A stretch of DNA of 64,000 nt from an uncultured Eggerthellaceae bacterium (GTDB lineage: Bacteria; Actinomycetota; Coriobacteriia; Coriobacteriales; Eggerthellaceae), in the NCBI GenBank assembly GCA_910588985.1, contig CAJURO010000002.1, positions 1-64,000 on the forward strand, in the 5' to 3' direction. Shown here piece by piece: positions 18,074 to 27,556 of this stretch. Numbering within the stretch: position 1 is the first letter of the stretch; the number at the start of each line of letters is the position of its first letter. The translations under genes were made by a program, and so were the position numbers. The notes beneath the pieces were generated by a model. It was not told the origin of the DNA and ran no database searches. It saw only the letters and a list, made by a program, of their open reading frames with translations.

Positions 18074-18183
18074 CGAGTTCCTCCTCTGTTCTTTGAAAGA
18101 TACCCCTTCATCATAGAGCAATCGAGCCAGCTTTTCTTTATAGTATGCAAGAGTTGGGGATTTGTTAGAGGACCAAGGGCTGT

Positions 18184-18795
18184 ATGTATACGACCATAGG
18201 GAAAGCAGCATCTTTCGAGCTCATCGAGAAGAAGTCTCGCTTCATTGCGCATGCGCAACCAGTCTCCACGGAGCAGGAAGCGTTGGACGTTCTCGATGAG
18301 ATCAGGCATGAGCATGCACAGGCTCGGCATAATGTCTATGCGTATCGCCTTCAAGGTGGCCGTACGCGCTACTCTGACGATGGCGAACCAGCGCAAACAG
18401 CAGGGATGCCGACGCTCGATGTGCTCGTTCACGCAGAGGTGTTTGACGCGATCATCGTGACCACTCGATATTTCGGTGGTGTCCTCTTGGGCACAGGTGG
18501 TCTTGTACGCGCGTATACGCAAGCAGCTCAAGGAGCTCTCGAGCAGGCAGGCATCGTCGTCATAGATGAATGTCGCGATGTGACCGTGAGCGTTGGGTAT
18601 GCGCTTTTCGAGAGCGTGAGCCGTCTTGTCGAAAGAAGCGGCATGAGCATCATCTCCACAGATTTCTCCGACGTTGTCACCATCGTCGTACGTGCGAAGG
18701 AGGCTCTCGTTCCAGATCTTGTGGCAGCGCTCACCGAGTTGAGCGCTGGGCGCGCTTCCATCGAGTTGAGCGACATCTTCTTCGCCGCACTCTAA
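18184..18795 (+). CDS. YigZ/IMPACT family protein
   Basis: The 203-residue protein has the UPF0029/IMPACT N-terminal domain (KKSRFIAHAQPVSTEQEAL, HNVYAYRL, RYSDDGEPAQTAGMP, TTRYFGGVLLGTGGLVRAY) and a C-terminal ferredoxin-like DUF1949-type domain. Bacterial members (YigZ) are widespread; a role in translation or protease-like activity has been suggested but is not settled. It stands alone, divergent from the phosphofructokinase gene, and is followed by a 140-base AT-rich region. Confidence 0.92.
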   Translation: MYTTIGKAASFELIEKKSRFIAHAQPVSTEQEALDVLDEIRHEHAQARHNVYAYRLQGGRTRYSDDGEPAQTAGMPTLDVLVHAEVFDAIIVTTRYFGGVLLGTGGLVRAYTQAAQGALEQAGIVVIDECRDVTVSVGYALFESVSRLVERSGMSIISTDFSDVVTIVVRAKEALVPDLVAALTELSAGRASIELSDIFFAAL

Positions 18796-18862
18796 AGAGG
18801 TATGCCCTCTTTCTGCCTCTACGTAGCTTGGGTTGCTATAAAATAACGCTAAACATTATATA

Positions 18863-18891
18863 TTGAATGAATATGTAGACTAATCTATAAT
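18863..18891 (+). promoter_or_regulatory. Sigma-70-type promoter for the BTAD regulator
   Basis: TTGAAT (18863-18868) and a perfect TATAAT (18886-18891) are separated by 17 bases, within a distinctly AT-rich 80-base stretch. Predicted transcription start near 18898, giving a leader of about 38 bases before the ATG at 18936. The rest of the gap 18796-18935 shows nothing else recognisable. Confidence 0.72.
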
Positions 18892-18935
18892 ACCGATCAT
18901 CTCCTTTACCTTGTTGCAGAGTGGGTGGAGGAGTT

Positions 18936-21602
18936 ATGCCAAGATTCATCGAAAGCTGCAATTGCCGCGGCACGCGTCCAAAGCAAATCGTGGGGCACGG
19001 CCATGTTCCGCGACCTGAGATCATCGCGCGCCTTCTCAAGGATCGTCATGTTGCACGCTTTCTCATCGCACCAGTTGGCTTCGGGAAGTCGAGCATTGCG
19101 TACGAGTATGCGCATCTCGTCTTCGGATTCAGCCATGTGTTCTGGATCAGAGGCGACTCACCCTGCTTTCTGCGTGATCTTGACGCAATGACCATCTTTG
19201 ATGAGATCGAGATGACCGATCCCCATGTCAACCTTGTGGTATTCGATGATATTCCTCAGCTCGATGCCGAGCGAAGCCAGCGATTTGCCGATCTTGTTGA
19301 TGCTCTCATCAACAAGCAGAGCGAAGTGATCGCATTGTCCACCCCTTCGGCTGACACCTTCTCGGCTCTTGAGCGAGATGCTGCTTGCTTGCGTTCACGT
19401 GACCTTTTGGTAAGCGAGGACGAGATCGCGCCGTCGCGTCTCTCCTCAGAGAGCGCTTACGCGCTCGAAGCCGCTCCAGCAACGGCGCGCGTGCCCTGTT
19501 TGTGCTGGGATGAGGAGGGAGCAGCCTTGCTCATGAAAGGACTGCGAAACGAGGTGCTTCCTGCTGCGATAAAGCAGGCGATGCTCTCGATGCTGCTCTT
19601 AGGGAGCGGGGAGCTTGATGAAGTGTTCGAGGGGCTCTCTGATCAAGCCCGCAATGAGGCTATCGAGCTTCTGGATGTTGACTACTGCTTCTTCGGCATC
19701 GATCGTCATGCGAGCACCTTTGTAGCCATCGAGGTGGAGATTCATCTTCTGATGAGGCAATTCGACTTCGACCAGATCCTTGGAGCGCTTGGGCTCGAGG
19801 GGGACGAATGGGCGATCTCCCACGCGACGATGCTCTTAGAGCACGGCCGCCCCACGCGCGCGTGCACGCTTTTGCAGAAGCGTGCACGCAAAGAAGCCTG
19901 CGCGAGATGGATTGTCGAACACGCTCGCTTCATGTTCATGCACATGTTCCTGTCCGATCTGGCGCTCTTCTGCGATTTCGCAAGATCGAGCGGCCGCGAA
20001 AGGACGAGGATCCTCCTTATCAAGGCGTGGTGCATGCGCTTGCTCGCATGCAGAGAGGAGCTTATGCGCATTATCACGCGCCTTGATGCGATAGGGACCG
20101 TGAGCCCAGACATTGATGTCCAGCGCACGCTTTTGACGTTCCTCTGCTCCGAGAAGGTGAATCCAGGCGATATCTCCATGCTCCTTGCGCACGCTGAGAT
20201 ATCTCGCATCCAGGGTAGTGGCGAAGACGGCGATGAGCTTTCGTGCGCGCATGTTGCCTTCTTCGACCAAGCACTCGGTCTTCTCTCCGCTATCCTCAAG
20301 GATCATTCAGCGTGTTCGGAGCACATCTTCGGGCTTGTGCAGGAGGGAGAGGGGGCGGCAGCGGGTTTCGATGCGCCGCATCGCGGGGAGATAGCGCTCG
20401 TCGCCATCCTGCTTGCGCTTCGCTTCGTTGAGCTTGCTCTCAATGAGCATGGGGCGGGCGAGAGGGAGCTCTCGCCTGAGGGGGAGCTCTCGCTGACAAT
20501 CCAGGAGCTTTGCGAGCTCACACGTGTCCTTGCGCGTGCGATCCAAAGCGATCAGATGCCTGCATTGCCTGAGGGAGACCATCTGCTGCGCGCCTGCGCG
20601 ATGATGAAGTGCGAACAGGTGGGAGGCATGTTCGCACCTCCTCTCACCTTCGAATGGCAAGATGAGCTGAGAGCAGAATCGAAGAGCGTCAGGACCGCGC
20701 TTGAGACCGAGCGCATGGCATTCGCGCGGCATATCAATGCTGCGAACGCCAAGCGCACAGAGTATAGGTTGAGCCATCCTGATCCTTATCGGCTGGACGA
20801 GCCAAGCGCTGAAGAAGCGCTCCGCGTGCGCACAGCGACGCCGATCCTTTCCATCAAGCTGTTCGGAGGACTGAGCGTGTTCATTGGAGGAAATGGGGTC
20901 GACCCGCGCTTGCTCAGTGCAAAGCGCGTGCGTACGGTGCTCTGCATCATGGCTCTCAACCTGGGCAAAGAGGTTACGAAAGAGAAGATGGCCTCGCTGA
21001 TATGGCCTGAGGACGGCATGGCGAAGTATCGGAGCAATTTCTACAACATCTGGTTCAAGCTCAAGCGCGCCCTCTCCGTGGATGAGGTGTGCCCCTATTT
21101 GATACGCACGCAAACAGGAACACGACTGGACGAACGCTTCGTCACATGCGACATCGTGGGCTTTGAGGAGCTCTGTCGCTCGATGCTCTTCGGATTCGAG
21201 GATCTCGATAGCTGGGAGCGCTTGTACTCGCGCTTGGTCGAGAACTTTTCCGATGACCTCCTTCCAGGGGATTTCGACTGTGAGCATATCAATGCTCTCC
21301 GCGAGCAATATCGAGCTCAGATAGTCGATGCGATGATAAGCGCAAGCAGGAAGCTCTTGCGACAGGGCATCGCCGATGGAGCGCTTTGGTTTGCACGCGA
21401 GGCGATGCGTCGCGACGATAAGCGCGAGGATAGCTACATCACGCTCATGGAGGCGCAGATCGCGTCGGACCAACGAGGTTACGCCATCCAAACGTATTTC
21501 GACTGCCGCACGTTCCTTCGGGAGGAATTAGGCATTGACCCTTCGCTGAAGGTGGTCGACCTCTATCGTTCCATCATCGAGGCAGAAGAGGAGCTCATCT
21601 AG
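18936..21602 (+). CDS. Large P-loop/BTAD-domain transcriptional regulator
   Basis: The 888-residue product looks like a MalT/SARP-type signal-responsive regulator. A Walker A-like APVGFGKSS is at residues 45-53, with a Walker B-like NLVVFDDI about residue 104. The middle (150-620) is helical with no recognised repeats. From about residue 640 there is an OmpR-like winged helix (IKLFGGLSVFIGG...KRVRTVLCIMAL...KEKMASLIWPEDG) followed by a bacterial transcriptional activation domain to the end (FDCEHINALREQYRAQIVDA, LREELGIDPSLKVVDLYRSI). GGAGGAG is five bases before ATG 18936, which is preferred over GTG 18921. Its targets are unknown. Confidence 0.82.
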   Translation: MPRFIESCNCRGTRPKQIVGHGHVPRPEIIARLLKDRHVARFLIAPVGFGKSSIAYEYAHLVFGFSHVFWIRGDSPCFLRDLDAMTIFDEIEMTDPHVNLVVFDDIPQLDAERSQRFADLVDALINKQSEVIALSTPSADTFSALERDAACLRSRDLLVSEDEIAPSRLSSESAYALEAAPATARVPCLCWDEEGAALLMKGLRNEVLPAAIKQAMLSMLLLGSGELDEVFEGLSDQARNEAIELLDVDYCFFGIDRHASTFVAIEVEIHLLMRQFDFDQILGALGLEGDEWAISHATMLLEHGRPTRACTLLQKRARKEACARWIVEHARFMFMHMFLSDLALFCDFARSSGRERTRILLIKAWCMRLLACREELMRIITRLDAIGTVSPDIDVQRTLLTFLCSEKVNPGDISMLLAHAEISRIQGSGEDGDELSCAHVAFFDQALGLLSAILKDHSACSEHIFGLVQEGEGAAAGFDAPHRGEIALVAILLALRFVELALNEHGAGERELSPEGELSLTIQELCELTRVLARAIQSDQMPALPEGDHLLRACAMMKCEQVGGMFAPPLTFEWQDELRAESKSVRTALETERMAFARHINAANAKRTEYRLSHPDPYRLDEPSAEEALRVRTATPILSIKLFGGLSVFIGGNGVDPRLLSAKRVRTVLCIMALNLGKEVTKEKMASLIWPEDGMAKYRSNFYNIWFKLKRALSVDEVCPYLIRTQTGTRLDERFVTCDIVGFEELCRSMLFGFEDLDSWERLYSRLVENFSDDLLPGDFDCEHINALREQYRAQIVDAMISASRKLLRQGIADGALWFAREAMRRDDKREDSYITLMEAQIASDQRGYAIQTYFDCRTFLREELGIDPSLKVVDLYRSIIEAEEELI

Positions 21603-21713
21603 AGTTCGTGGAAATGGACGCTCCTCTATTCATATTCGCTGGAAGGCTGTATTAGAATGTCTGAAAAAGCATTCGCGAGCATATGCTGACAAGACAAGGA
21701 ATCAGATCATATT

Positions 21714-24500
21714 ATGGGATTTCTCTCGAAGCTTCTCACAGCAGGTGAGGGCAAGCAACTCAAGAAGTATCAAGCACGCGTTGATGAGATCAATGCGCTC
21801 GAACCGCGTTTCCAAGCAATGAGCGATGAAGAGCTCCAGGGTATCACCGAGGTGTTTCGCGAGCGTTATGCCAACGGCGAGACGCTTGACGATCTTCTCT
21901 GCGAAGCGTTCGCCGCTGTGCGCGAGGCAAGCGTTCGCACGATCGGGCTGCGTCATTTCGATGTTCAGCTCATTGGCGGCATGGCGCTCAACGCGGGTGA
22001 GATCGCCGAGATGAAGACAGGCGAAGGCAAGACGCTCGTCTCGACCTTGGCAGGATATCTCAACGCTATCCCTGGGCATAATGTGCATATCGTTACCGTG
22101 AACGATTACCTTGCCAAGCGCGACAGCGAATGGATGGGGCAGATCTATGAGTTCCTCGGGATGAAGGTGGGACTCATCCAAAATGGCATGAAGCCCGAGG
22201 CGAAGATCCCAGCGTATCAGGCCGATGTCACCTATGGCACCAACTCTGAGTTCGGCTTCGATTACCTGCGCGATAACATGGTCGTAAGAGCGGAGAGCCG
22301 TGTGCAACGGGGTCATCATTTCGCAGTTGTCGATGAGGTCGACTCGATCCTCATCGATGAGGCGCGCACCCCTCTCATCATCTCTGGTGCTGGTTCGCAG
22401 GCGGCCGATACCTATGTGAAGTTCGCCTCTGTCATGCCGCGCTTGACACGCGATGTTGATTTCGAGATGGATGAGGCGAAGCATACGATCATGGCGACCG
22501 AGTCAGGCCTTGAGCGCATCGAGGGCATGCTCGGGATCGATGACCTCTACTCTGACCCCTCAGGTCAGCTTGCCAACCATCTTCAGCAAGCGCTCCGCGC
22601 AGAGTTTCTCTTCCACAAGGATGTCGATTATGTGGTCATCGACGGAGAGGTTAAGATCGTCGATGAGTTCACAGGACGCATCATGGAGGGCAGGCGCTAT
22701 TCGGAGGGTTTGCACCAAGCGATCGAGGCGAAAGAGCATGTGAAGATCCGCGAGGAGAACCAGACGCTTGCTACCATCACGTTGCAGAACTACTTCAGAC
22801 TCTATGACAAGCTCTCTGGCATGACGGGCACGGCAATGACCGAGGACGCTGAGTTCAGGCAGATCTACAAGCTGCCTGTCTTCGCTATTCCGCCGAATAA
22901 GCCTGTTGTGCGAGATGACCTCAACGACCTCGTCTACCGTACGATCGATGCGAAGTTCAACGCTGTTGCTGATGACATCCAGCAACGGCACGAGGCAGGG
23001 CAGCCTTGCCTGATCGGTACGGTATCGATCGAAAGCTCCGAGCGCCTCTCGCGCCTGCTCGATAAGCGCGGCATCAAGCACGAGACGCTCAACGCCAAGC
23101 ATCATGAACGTGAGGCTCATATCGTCGCGCAGGCAGGACGCGTAGGCGCGGTCACCATCGCTACCAACATGGCGGGCCGTGGTACCGACATCCTCCTTGG
23201 CGGGAACCCCGATGTGCTTGCTGATGATATCCTGCGCGATCGCGGCTTCGACCCAGATGCTGCGCCTCTTGACGAGGACGGCAACGAGAACGAGTCGTAT
23301 CCTTCTGAAGAAGAGCGTGCCGACGCACTTGCATCCGCGCGTGAGATCTGCGCGGAAGAGCAGGAGCGCGTCAAGGCAGCAGGTGGTTTATGCGTCATCG
23401 GAACCGAACGTCACGAGTCGCGACGCATCGATAATCAGCTCCGTGGTCGTTCTGGCCGTCAAGGTGACCCAGGCGTTACCCAGTTCTACCTTTCCCTCGA
23501 AGATGACCTCATGCGCCTGTTCGGCGGATCGAAGATGGATACCATCTCGAACATGATGCAGAAGACGGGCCTTGAGGACGACCAGCCGATCCAAGCCTCA
23601 ATGGTCTCGAAGTCCATCGAGAGCGCGCAACGCCAGGTCGAGTCCATGCATTTCGCTGCTCGAAAGAACGTGCTCGAGTATGACGATGTCATGAACCTTC
23701 AGCGAAAGGCCATCTACGAGGAGCGCAATGCCATCCTTGACGGAAAGGATATCCAAGAGCGCATTCCGCAGATCATCGAGGATTCTGTGAACGACGAGGT
23801 GGCGGACGCGCTTTCGAATAGCTCGGACATCGACGATTGGGATGAGCGTGCCCTTGAGATCTGGACCGCGAACATGACGGGTCTCAACACCTTCAAGGTT
23901 GACGAGATCGACCATGATGAGGATCCCGAAGAGGTGGCAGCAGCGCTTGTTTCCTTCATGGAGGGCGTGTACCAGGACAAGCTCGATGTGCTTGGCGAAG
24001 ACGTGATGAAGAGCCTTGCGGCGCAGATCATGCTGCGTATCATCGATGCGAAGTGGATGACGCATCTCTCTGAGATGGACTACCTGAAAACAGGTATCGG
24101 TCTGCGCGCTCTTGGTCAGCGCGACCCGCTCGTTGAGTATAAGAACGAAGCATACAAGGCATTCGAAGCCATGACGAGCTCCATGTATGACGATTACCTT
24201 CGTACGCTCCTTCGCCTCCAAGTTGCCTTTGAAGCCCCACCCGACCATGACCCGCTTGCGAAGAAGATGTCCTATTCGCAGCCTGAGCAGGCACTTGAGT
24301 CGGGAGATATGAGGCAAGCGCGCATGCAGGCCTCTCCCGCAGCTGCAGCACAGGCGACGGTGCCAAACCGTCCTACGCCTGCAACGGGGAAGGCTGCTAC
24401 GTATGTCAAGGACAAGGATGATCCTTACGCCAACGTGGGACGCAATGACCCATGCCCCTGCGGAAGCGGCAAGAAGTTCAAGAAATGTCACGGAGCGTAG
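21714..24500 (+). CDS. secA: Preprotein translocase ATPase SecA
   Basis: SecA drives protein export through SecYEG by ATP hydrolysis. The 928-residue protein has NBD1 with the Walker A EMKTGEGKTL near residue 100 and VDEVDSILIDEARTPLIISG, the preprotein cross-linking domain, NBD2 with TNMAGRGTDI and LRGRSGRQGDPG, the helical scaffold, and the C-terminal zinc motif DPCPCGSGKKFKKCHG that binds SecB or ribosomes. Length is normal. The ATG is 13 bases after AAGGA. It is followed six bases later by prfB. Confidence 0.98.
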   Translation: MGFLSKLLTAGEGKQLKKYQARVDEINALEPRFQAMSDEELQGITEVFRERYANGETLDDLLCEAFAAVREASVRTIGLRHFDVQLIGGMALNAGEIAEMKTGEGKTLVSTLAGYLNAIPGHNVHIVTVNDYLAKRDSEWMGQIYEFLGMKVGLIQNGMKPEAKIPAYQADVTYGTNSEFGFDYLRDNMVVRAESRVQRGHHFAVVDEVDSILIDEARTPLIISGAGSQAADTYVKFASVMPRLTRDVDFEMDEAKHTIMATESGLERIEGMLGIDDLYSDPSGQLANHLQQALRAEFLFHKDVDYVVIDGEVKIVDEFTGRIMEGRRYSEGLHQAIEAKEHVKIREENQTLATITLQNYFRLYDKLSGMTGTAMTEDAEFRQIYKLPVFAIPPNKPVVRDDLNDLVYRTIDAKFNAVADDIQQRHEAGQPCLIGTVSIESSERLSRLLDKRGIKHETLNAKHHEREAHIVAQAGRVGAVTIATNMAGRGTDILLGGNPDVLADDILRDRGFDPDAAPLDEDGNENESYPSEEERADALASAREICAEEQERVKAAGGLCVIGTERHESRRIDNQLRGRSGRQGDPGVTQFYLSLEDDLMRLFGGSKMDTISNMMQKTGLEDDQPIQASMVSKSIESAQRQVESMHFAARKNVLEYDDVMNLQRKAIYEERNAILDGKDIQERIPQIIEDSVNDEVADALSNSSDIDDWDERALEIWTANMTGLNTFKVDEIDHDEDPEEVAAALVSFMEGVYQDKLDVLGEDVMKSLAAQIMLRIIDAKWMTHLSEMDYLKTGIGLRALGQRDPLVEYKNEAYKAFEAMTSSMYDDYLRTLLRLQVAFEAPPDHDPLAKKMSYSQPEQALESGDMRQARMQASPAAAAQATVPNRPTPATGKAATYVKDKDDPYANVGRNDPCPCGSGKKFKKCHGA

Positions 24501-24506
24501 GGACGC

Positions 24507-25598
24507 ATGGCTGATCAACGACTCGTTGACGCGCTCAAGGCGCGTCTTGATGATGCGAACGGATATCTGCACATCGATGAGGTGCGCGCTCAAGCTGCTG
24601 ACCTGGAATCAACGATGTCGCAGGCTGATTTCTGGGATGACCCTGATGCGGCGCAACGCGTGAGCAAGCAGCTTTCGCAAGCCAAAGAGACCATTGCGAG
24701 CTTCGAGGATGCCTCGTCGAAGCTCTCTGACGTCCAAGCGGCTCTCGAGCTTGCGAGCGAAGACGAAGCCTTCATGGAGGAGGCTGACCATGCAGCCGAG
24801 GAGCTCGAGGCGATGCTCTCTGCGCTTGAAGTCCGCTCGTGGTTCTCGGGTCGCTTCGATAGGGGCGATGCCATCTTGAGCATCAATCCAGGTTCAGGAG
24901 GTCTTGAGGCGCAGGATTGGACCGAGATGCTCTATCGCATGTACACGCATTACGCGCAGGACAAGGGCTGGAAGGTTACGGTGCTCGACCTCGTCCCTGG
25001 GGAGGGGATCGGGCTTGACAAGGCAACGATCCAGATCGAGGGCACGGATGCCTACGGGATGCTCACGAGCGAATCAGGCGTGCATCGGCTAGTGCGCATT
25101 TCGCCGACAGATGCGAAGAAGCGGCGCCATACGACGTTCGCAAGCGTTGAGGTGCTTCCGATCATCCCCGACGATATCGAGGTCGACCTGGACCCCAATG
25201 ATGTGCGCGTTGATGTCTACCGCTCAAGCGGACCAGGTGGCCAATGCGTCAACACCACCGATTCGGCCGTGCGCCTGACGCATATCCCGACAGGGATCGT
25301 TGTCACCTGCCAGAACGAGAAGAGCCAACTTCAGAATAAAGAGGCGGCCTTTCGCGTGCTGAAGGCAAAGCTTTACGAGCTCGAAGAGGCGCGCAGGCAG
25401 GCCGAGATAGATGAGCTGCGTGGGGAGAAGATGGACAATTCCTTCGGATCGCAGATTCGCAATTACGTTCTCTATCCCTATCAGCTTGTGAAGGATGTGC
25501 GAACGGGCATCGAGACAGGCAATGTCGATGCGGTCCTTGCGGGAGACATCGAGCAGTTCGTCCTTGGCTTTCACAAGTGGAAGGCGAGCGGAGAATAA
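24507..25598 (+). CDS. prfB: Peptide chain release factor 2
   Basis: RF2 recognises UGA and UAA and triggers peptide release. The 363-residue frame is continuous: there is no in-frame UGA or CUU-UGA slippery site near codon 25, where many bacteria have autoregulatory +1 frameshifting (here NGYLHIDEV). The release motif is SSGPGGQCVNTTDSAVRLTH, with GGQ intact and Cys following it. The domain order and length are normal. It is co-oriented with secA and ends at a strong terminator. Confidence 0.97.
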   Translation: MADQRLVDALKARLDDANGYLHIDEVRAQAADLESTMSQADFWDDPDAAQRVSKQLSQAKETIASFEDASSKLSDVQAALELASEDEAFMEEADHAAEELEAMLSALEVRSWFSGRFDRGDAILSINPGSGGLEAQDWTEMLYRMYTHYAQDKGWKVTVLDLVPGEGIGLDKATIQIEGTDAYGMLTSESGVHRLVRISPTDAKKRRHTTFASVEVLPIIPDDIEVDLDPNDVRVDVYRSSGPGGQCVNTTDSAVRLTHIPTGIVVTCQNEKSQLQNKEAAFRVLKAKLYELEEARRQAEIDELRGEKMDNSFGSQIRNYVLYPYQLVKDVRTGIETGNVDAVLAGDIEQFVLGFHKWKASGE

Positions 25599-25610
25599 GA
25601 GGCATCGAAA

Positions 25611-25633
25611 AGCGCATCAAGAGATGCGTTTTT
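25611..25633 (+). terminator. Intrinsic terminator after prfB
   Basis: CGCATC (25613-25618) pairs with GATGCG (25623-25628) around a four-base loop and is followed by five T. It closes the secA-prfB unit. Confidence 0.85.
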
Positions 25634-25693
25634 CTTTGTTCTATACGGTACTATGGAGCCATTGCAATTCAGATGCGATAGAAAGGGATGAAC

Positions 25694-26521
25694 GTGGCGA
25701 AGGATCAGTCGTTGGAATCCATTGCGCGAAGCATCAGGCATGACATCGTTGACATGATCGCGAAGGCAGGAAGCGGTCACCCGGGAGGGTCGCTCTCATG
25801 TGCGGACATCATGACCGCGCTGTTCTTCGCTGACATCCTCGATCACGACGCTGAGCGTCCTGATGCACCCGAGCGAGACCGCTTCGTTCTTTCCAAAGGG
25901 CATGCTGCGCCTGCGCTCTATGCGACGCTTGCCCATGCAGGGTACCTCGATCGTGCAGAGCTCTCTACCTTGCGCAAGCTCGGCTCACGCTTGCAAGGTC
26001 ATCCTGATTCGAATCTCTTGCCGTTCATCGAGGTGTCGACAGGCTCGCTTGGGCAAGGGCTTTCCATCTCTTCAGGCATTGCATGCGGGCTCAAGCTTCA
26101 GGATAACCCTGCTTTCGTCTTCACCTTGCTTGGTGATGGCGAGTGCGAGGAAGGCCAGGTGTGGGAAGCGGCTATGTTCGCTGCGCACCAAAAGCTCGAT
26201 AACCTCATCGCGATCATCGATAACAACTCGTTGCAGATCGATGGACGCATCGAGGATGTATGCAACCCTGAGGATCTCGGGGAGAAATTCGCTGCCTTCG
26301 GGTGGGAGGTCATTCACGTTGATGGGCATGATATTCCAGCCCTCGTCGAGGTGCTCAAGCAGGCCAAGACGAAGGGCTCGGCTCCGAAGGTGGTGATCGC
26401 CCACACGGTCAAAGGCAAGGGCGTGTCCTTCATGGAGGGCGAGGCTTCTTGGCATGGGAAGGCGCCCAATGACGATGAGGCGAAGACAGCTCTTACAGAG
26501 CTTGCAGAACAGGAGGCATGA
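25694..26521 (+). CDS. Transketolase, N-terminal (thiamine-binding) subunit
   Basis: Split transketolase moves two-carbon units in the non-oxidative pentose phosphate pathway. This 275-residue half holds the thiamine diphosphate-binding domain: AGSGHPGGSLSCADI, RFVLSKGHAAPALYA, GSLGQGLSISSGIA, and the GDGECEEGQVWEAAMFA...NNSLQIDG motif. GTG 25694 has AAAGGG six bases upstream; an in-frame ATG at 25688 abuts that site and is less likely. The stop overlaps the start of the C-terminal half. Confidence 0.94.
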   Translation: MAKDQSLESIARSIRHDIVDMIAKAGSGHPGGSLSCADIMTALFFADILDHDAERPDAPERDRFVLSKGHAAPALYATLAHAGYLDRAELSTLRKLGSRLQGHPDSNLLPFIEVSTGSLGQGLSISSGIACGLKLQDNPAFVFTLLGDGECEEGQVWEAAMFAAHQKLDNLIAIIDNNSLQIDGRIEDVCNPEDLGEKFAAFGWEVIHVDGHDIPALVEVLKQAKTKGSAPKVVIAHTVKGKGVSFMEGEASWHGKAPNDDEAKTALTELAEQEA

Positions 26522-27498
26522 TGTTCAGGCTGATCGGCTCTGATGAAGAGAGCAAGATGCGCGCAACGCGTGAGGCATTCGGAGCTACGCTCATCGAACT
26601 TGCCGACGAAGGCGTGCCTGTCGTTGCGGTGGATGCTGATCTTATGGGCTCGACCACGATAGGGAAATTCAAGGCATCCTCTCCCGAGAACGCTCGCCGT
26701 GCCTTCAATGCTGGCATCGCCGAGCAAGATATGATCGGGATCGCAGCAGGGCTCTCGCTTACGGGGTGCGTTGCCTTCACCGGCTCTTTCGCCGTGTTCG
26801 GCACAGGGCGTGCGTATGACCAGATCAGGAACACGGTCTGCTACTCGAAGCTCAACGTGAAGATCGCGCCGACGCATGCGGGCATCTCGGTCGGCCCTGA
26901 TGGGGGTTCGCATCAGATGCTCGAAGACATAGCCCTCATGCGCGCTATCCCTAATATGAAGGTGTTCGTTCCTGCTGATTACGCAGCATGCGCGAGCGCC
27001 CTTCGCCTGGCGGCAAAGACGCCAGGGCCTGCCTATGTGCGCATGGGGCGCGCAAAGGTCCCGCAGGTCTATGCGGATGGCTCTGAGCTTGAGGCGGGAC
27101 GAGCCTATGTGCTGCGTGAAGGAAAAGATGTCACGCTTCTTGCCTGTGGGGTCGAGGTGAATGAAGCGCTCAAGGCTGCTCGCATGCTCGAAGAGACGGG
27201 CATCGATGCTGAGGTCATCGATGTGTTCTCTATCAAGCCTCTCGACGAAGAGACCATTCTGACATCGCTTGCCAAGACGGGCTGTGCGGTTGTGGCGGAG
27301 GAGCATTCTCTCATCGGAGGGCTGGGAGATGCGATTGCGCATCTCTGCGCGCAAAAGCATCCCGTTGCGCTTGCGTTCATCGGAACCGAGGACCGCTTTG
27401 GGAAATCAGGCTCGTTCGATGAGCTGCTCGCATACTTTCGAATCGATGCCGCTGCCATTGCAGATGCAGCGAAAACGATTCACACAAAAGCGAAGTGA
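26521..27498 (+). CDS. Transketolase, C-terminal subunit
   Basis: This half supplies the pyrimidine-binding and C-terminal transketolase domains: MRATREAFGATLIELAD, the catalytic-Glu region NAGIAEQDMIGIAAGLS, GPDGGSHQMLEDIALMR and PAYVRMGRAKVP. Together the two halves equal one full-length transketolase. AGGAGG (26511-26516) is best spaced for ATG 26521, although ATG 26518 immediately before is also possible and would overlap the upstream stop. Split transketolases are common in anaerobic Gram-positives and archaea. Confidence 0.94.
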   Translation: MFRLIGSDEESKMRATREAFGATLIELADEGVPVVAVDADLMGSTTIGKFKASSPENARRAFNAGIAEQDMIGIAAGLSLTGCVAFTGSFAVFGTGRAYDQIRNTVCYSKLNVKIAPTHAGISVGPDGGSHQMLEDIALMRAIPNMKVFVPADYAACASALRLAAKTPGPAYVRMGRAKVPQVYADGSELEAGRAYVLREGKDVTLLACGVEVNEALKAARMLEETGIDAEVIDVFSIKPLDEETILTSLAKTGCAVVAEEHSLIGGLGDAIAHLCAQKHPVALAFIGTEDRFGKSGSFDELLAYFRIDAAAIADAAKTIHTKAK

Positions 27499-27507
27499 TG
27501 TTAGAAT
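27479..27507 (+). promoter_or_regulatory. Sigma-70-type promoter for ftsEX
   Basis: TTCACA (27479-27484), 17-base spacer, TAGAAT (27502-27507). The -35 lies within the last codons of the transketolase gene. Predicted start near 27514, about 43 bases before the ftsE start. Confidence 0.7.
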
Positions 27508-27556
27508 TCTCTTATCCATGTCATAGTGAATATGAGATTTGAATGGAGCAATTGCT

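Noticed and set aside
24507..24600. Programmed frameshift site in prfB
   Set aside because: No UGA or CUU-UGA is present in the expected place; the frame is continuous.
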